A model generated the notes under the pieces. The model was not told the DNA's origin. It did not search any database and saw only the letters and a program-made list of their open reading frames with translations. From Heliocidaris erythrogramma (taxonomy: Eukaryota; Echinodermata; Echinoidea; Camarodonta; Echinometridae), in the NCBI GenBank assembly GCA_025617745.1, contig CM046853.1, positions 9,068,974 through 9,132,973 of the forward strand: DNA of 64,000 nt, given 5' to 3'. Below, piece after piece: positions 55,001-61,000 of this stretch. The stretch's first letter is position 1, and each line of letters opens with the position of its first letter. The position numbers and the translations under genes were made by a program.

Positions 55001-58000
55001 TTCATTCATATCCATGAGATCACATGATCACTAGTATGACAGGGCAGGATGACTCAGTGGTAAAGCAGTGGTCTCATAACTAAGAGGTCTTGGGTTCAAA
55101 ACCAAGTCAATATGCAAGTTTTATATGGTAAGGCATTAATACACAATCACCAAGTCTCTCAGACAGCACTGGCAGGTAACGCCATATGTCCCGTATTTTT
55201 CTTATCCGCAAGCACATACTTCCTCAGCAGAATCATCACAAAAAGATATCGCCACCAAAACAGGAAGATATACCAGTCGAAAGTTACACTCATTAAATCC
55301 TTTAGACCAGGTAGATATCCCTGTTAAGACCAACGCATCTTTCTACAATGTCCACAAGTTCCCGAAGCTCTACTCAATATTTCATAATTACTTCAAATCA
55401 CACAGAATGTCCACAGCAACAAGATGGATCTGCTAAACCCTGTATTTACACCAGGCCAAAAAGGGTCATCAACAAAACTATCAAGAAGAAGTCCCATTCA
55501 CTAAGATTTTGTGATTCCCACCTCAACGCTCCCTGTACACGTAGATGTAACCCTCCATGATGGGGCAAGTCAAGCTCTCTGGATCCCCTCCTTACACTTA
55601 CACTGAATCACTATTCAAATAGACACACTACAAATGATCTATTCATAGTCAAGGTGTGAATGGGATTCCTCTCCTTATTGTGGATATCCCCTCCACTGTG
55701 AATTCTGGAGGACAACAATAACAACTTGTTAATGCTGAAGCTATCTCCATTCATCAATGAAAATGACGCCAGTGAAAAGGATGTAACAAAGAAACTATCA
55801 ATGAAGATATCTTAAATCAAGGAGATGGTAAATGAGTCAAATGCTTTCTGGAATTCTTGACCAATGAAGAAAAGAGGAATTTTATTAGAAAAAATGAATG
55901 ACAATTGTCTAGAAACAAAGTGTAACATTTTCTTACATGATTTGAACATAAAAAACTTCAAAAGAAACTGCCAGATGGCCTCTCACAATTTTCCACTGAT
56001 CAAACAAATCAGGAGATGGAAGGACATTTGAGAATGAGAAATTTCAGAATGTTGCCCAAAATCTAAAGTACAGTCTCCAAAGGTGCTCCAATATTTAACA
56101 AATACAAGATACAAAGGTTACATGTAAGATATAAGTTACATGTACGTTCACACAATGGGAGCTAAACTTTAAGTTTCTCTTGTAGTTTCAAAACTTTAAT
56201 TTTACTTGTAGTTATCTTAGTTTCATACCATGTGAACGGAATAAACTTTTAAGTTTCGCAAGCTTGTAGTTAGCGATGACCTCGCTGTTCACGTTAAACT
56301 TCCGGGTAATATCCTTCGCGCGAATTATGAACACAGGATCTGTATGTGTACTGTACACACAATCGGTAGTATGTACTTCCGGGGTTAACCATAACGATCG
56401 CTCGGCTTGTAGTTTCAGCTCATTGTTTCGGGCTCGTGTGAACCCTCATTGCGGTTAGGGAGTCGTGGTTTCGTTAACTTAACTTTTCACTAACTTAAAG
56501 TTTCAAAACCACAAGTCCCCTATGAACGTACATGTAGCTAAAGATTAGTAGGTTGGAATTTCTAATGCTCTTGAACAACATGTGGTTTCATGTTGTTTGT
56601 GATATCACAAGTGGTAAACTGAATGATCACATTTAAAACACATTATACTAAAGCTTACAGGAGTCTGAAACACTATTCTTTAAGATTTTCATAAATCTGA
56701 ATAACATTTTGGTTGAAATGTGTAGATAAAATTTCTATGGCTCTTTCTTGACCAATACAAACTTTCAAAGCAACCAGTTAACATTTCTATCTCGTACTTA
56801 AAAAGCCCATCTTTATGTTATCTCTGAAGCTGTCTACTGCAGCATAAAAATGTATTCTACCTTATATAGCATTCAATCTCTGTTTGATCCACCTCTTTCA
56901 TGAAAGCTAGTTGATCCCTAGACATTCATAAAGCACCAGAGGTGATAGAGCAAAGTATACCTGCTCGAAATTTGGTGTTGGACTAGCTTTTATGCCAACA
57001 GTAAGTAAACATTTCAATATGCTTGGACAAGCATTGTGCTTGGTGTCATTTCATTCACAACCTGTTTTTGTAAATTTTGAGCTGTTTGCAGGGCTCTTGT
57101 TATGAATGCAATGGGGAAACATGGGAAAATAAAAATTAAAAAAAAGATATATACTGTAGATGCAGACCATCGGGAATATTTAACAGAGGCCTAAAGATTA
57201 GTAACAATTTTCCAATATTCCTTCTTTTCTTTTCCTTTTTGTCACTTAGTTTGATTCAGCTCTCATATCTGCTTTTACTCACCCCATTATATTTCCATTA
57301 ATCCTATATAACACAATTTTCAAACTCATTGCAACCATCATTGAAATAACTACATGTAGATATGAAGTTTTAGGCACAGTTTCCTTGTAATGGACTGCTG
57401 AGTTATATATTACTCATAAACATCTAACTTACAGGAGTTACAGAAATCATTCAAATAGCTAAATGGATCACACACAAAATTAAAATAATTAACTGATATT
57501 TTTACAGGGGCACTAGTTGTTTTTTCTCTTTGTTTTGAAATATAGTCAGAACTCAAAAAAATACATGTAGGCCATCAACATTACCCATCCACATAATGAA
57601 GTGCTCCAATGTGCACAACAAAACTATGATCAACCACAAGGAATGGAAGTAATTCATTTTTTAGGTTTGATTTCAACAATTCATTTTGTCATGTTCCACT
57701 ATCAGATTAACTGAGATATTTAAGGATTACAGTATAGTGACAACACCCTAAGCTTGCATGCTTCGTATACATTCACATGTGTCATCTGTTAAACACTAAA
57801 TAGGTCAGGAACACAGGATAAATTAAGACATACATGTGGACCAAAATGGTTTTACATGATAAAATTGGAATCTATGTTTAGTTCTAAGGAAATAGATATT
57901 TCACAAAACTGTAGTAAAACACTTGCTGTGGAGGCTACATTATTTCCTTTTGTTACATGTATCATTGTGTTAATTAGACATTAGAGTAGACATCCCATAT

Positions 58001-61000
58001 ATTATTGCAGAATTTCTGAAACAGTTTTGACAGAACAAAGGTGTACACAGAGTCTCAAATTACATGTACACACAGTATGTATTACTGTTTCCATGTAGGT
58101 CTCCACATCCATATAGTAAACATTCAATTGTTTGAAAGTGCAAACAAACAAATGCAGTGACCACTAATACATGTACACACTAAATCATTTTTTTTTTTTT
58201 TTTTTTTGATAAATTATTTACAGAAAACTTTCATGGATGTACAGTGTACTTAGACAAAGTTCTTGTAGTTGTCAAACCCTGAACCATAGAGGGCACTGTG
58301 CCACTTTCACACAGATCTCAGGGTGAAAGTGATAGGGGTTGATTGAACAGTGGTAAAGACATCATCAATGAAAGTGACACGTTTAATTACTGCATGCTGT
58401 ATCATGGAAATTAAAACAACAATGTCAAGAATTCATCTCTACTATGCTGATGGTACCAAGCATATAAAATGACCAATGCACAAGTTTGGTTATTCTATAA
58501 TACACATACCCAAGGACACATAAACACAACAGAATTTTTTGAACAAATACTTAAATTGCCCATTCGTGTATGCTTATCATTTTGATATTCAAAAGATGAA
58601 ACTGTAACCATTATAACAGATTTCTTTAAAGCACACTTACATTATATTTAGGCTAAATACATTTAGATTGTAGGCATCCATAGCGTGTATTCAACATTTA
58701 CCTGAATGTGAGTATCTCTGTTTCAGTGACAAAATACATGTAGTACCAAAATAGTACTAATACATCACCTCCCACAAGGAAAAGTTTATCTTTTAAACAT
58801 TCTCAAGGATGTCCCAGGAAATTCAGGCTTACTTGGCCTCTCTAAAATGTATATTATCAATGTTTGTAAAGTGTGACCTTGTCAGGCTAGCCAACAAAAC
58901 TGATACCCAAAGTAAGATGGCTTGGTCTTTTTTGGGGTGACTAAAGAAAGGAATTGATATAGATTCAAGCAATGATTGCTATCACTCACTTCCATCAGAC
59001 TCAGGGGTCCTACTGACGTTAGTTACACTAAACTGGCAATGTGCCATAGAGAACTGACAATGACAAAACACAGTTGAGTCTAAAAAAAATCTTCATCCTG
59101 TTTCTTTCCAACCTCACTGCTTTGTGGTTGCCCTTCAACTATACTATGTGCAAATAGGTACAGGTATACACTGAGGATATCAATAAAATTAACTGAAAGT
59201 TCCAAAGTGAACAACATACAGTTTGTACAAGAAGTCACATACTCTACAGAACAAACAAAACTTACAGGACATCCTTCAGATAAGGTTATGTTCAGACTTA
59301 TACAACAAAACTCAAATAGTTGCATACAATGATTCATATGAATACTGAACATCCTGACCAAAACATGACCAAAAACAAACAACTCATGTAGCTTTGTGAA
59401 AGTTCTGAAATAACTGCTTACACCATGTAAGAAACTTGTATTAAATGATGACATGATGTTAATCATAAAAACCGAGATATCAGAGGAATACCTTCATCAT
59501 TCACTTCATTTCATCAATATGTGAAGTGTAATATTTTCTACATATAGAATAATGCGGCTGTGCAAGAGTACTATTTTGTAAGGCACACAGGTTTAGTAAA
59601 ACCTATGCATTGTAGTTTCACTGATATTTAGTATCTGGTGAGTATCGTTAAACAAGGGCACATAGATATCAGCAGAGTAACATTTTCTTCTAGGGCACAT
59701 AGATTCAAAGGGGGTGCCCCTGGGTACATGAGATGAATCAGAACCTCTCCCAGCCCCCTGAAGATTTAAAACAGACACAATGAAGGAAGTTACCTCATAC
59801 ACCATGCTGGAAAACATCTGTTTGATTGTGATGAGCCACATGCTGCCTGCTTCATAATTTGTTTTTTTATATCTTCAAAGTTTAAAGGTAATTTTATGCT
59901 AAGGGTAATCAAAACCTTCTTACCCATCGCGTATTGTAGAGAAAAACAGTGCAATATTTATCAAAATGAATGACAAATTGATTGAGATCAAAGGATGTTC
60001 ACACTTTAAAATGCAGACTGTTTTATTCATACATATTCATGTGGTCCATTTGTATTCCTTACAGTTACTAAGTGACCTAAATCAATTATTTAGGTTACAT
60101 GTACACGTACATGTATGAGCATCTGGGTTTTAAAGGAGAGTTAACATTTCGAAGAAAGTTGGATTCAATAAAAGCTACAAATTCAGAGAAGCATATCATT
60201 GAGAGTTAGAGAAAAATATGAAAAGAATAAGAAAGTTATAAATTTATGAAATCTGATATCACTAATTCTACGGGAATCTCCCACTTACAATATCTTCATT
60301 ATACAATATGTGAAATCATAAATTATGTACATAGACAATTGTCCCAATTTTGTGTGTAAAAACCATAAATTTAAAAGGATGTTTGTCAATAATCATGAGC
60401 ACAAAGAATCCCTTTTTTTTACAGAGGATTCTTTGAGTTTTTTAGGGACGAAACAAATAAGAGAGTTCTCAGTGTATGCCATGCAATTTGTGAGTGCATT
60501 GACAAACATTTGCAATGGGAGATTCCACACATCATCTGTGATCTCCACTTTCCAAAATTGTAACTTTCCTATTCTCAATCCCATTTTTTAGAAACTTTCA
60601 TGACAATGTCCCTTTTGTTTTGAGGGTTTTTTTCATGTTTCCCTCCAGGTAAATCTTTCTGAAGGGTTAATCCCTTTGTAATCGTCAGGATAAGACAGGA
60701 TGACCTTGATGTCTGTCTCACACAGATTACATATATGTACAGTAGGAAAGAATGCCAATTACATGTTCGTACGTAGATCTCAAGTGAAGTATTACTAAGG
60801 TATCACTTGCAGTATAATTAACAGTCTAAACTATAGTGGTCTGTAATCTAATACCCTATGTTGATCTTGCATATTCATGACTGGAAGCTAAATGTAATTA
60901 ACTGTGATCAACGTACATGTATTATGAAGATTTGGAATGATCTAATAACTGGAATGAATAAAACTTGTTGTATATAATCAACTAATAAAGGAAAATTGTG

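Noticed and set aside
59080-59466. 128-codon minus-strand open frame
   Set aside because: No recognisable domain, Cys/Phe-rich random-looking composition, no splice context tying it to GRIP phases.
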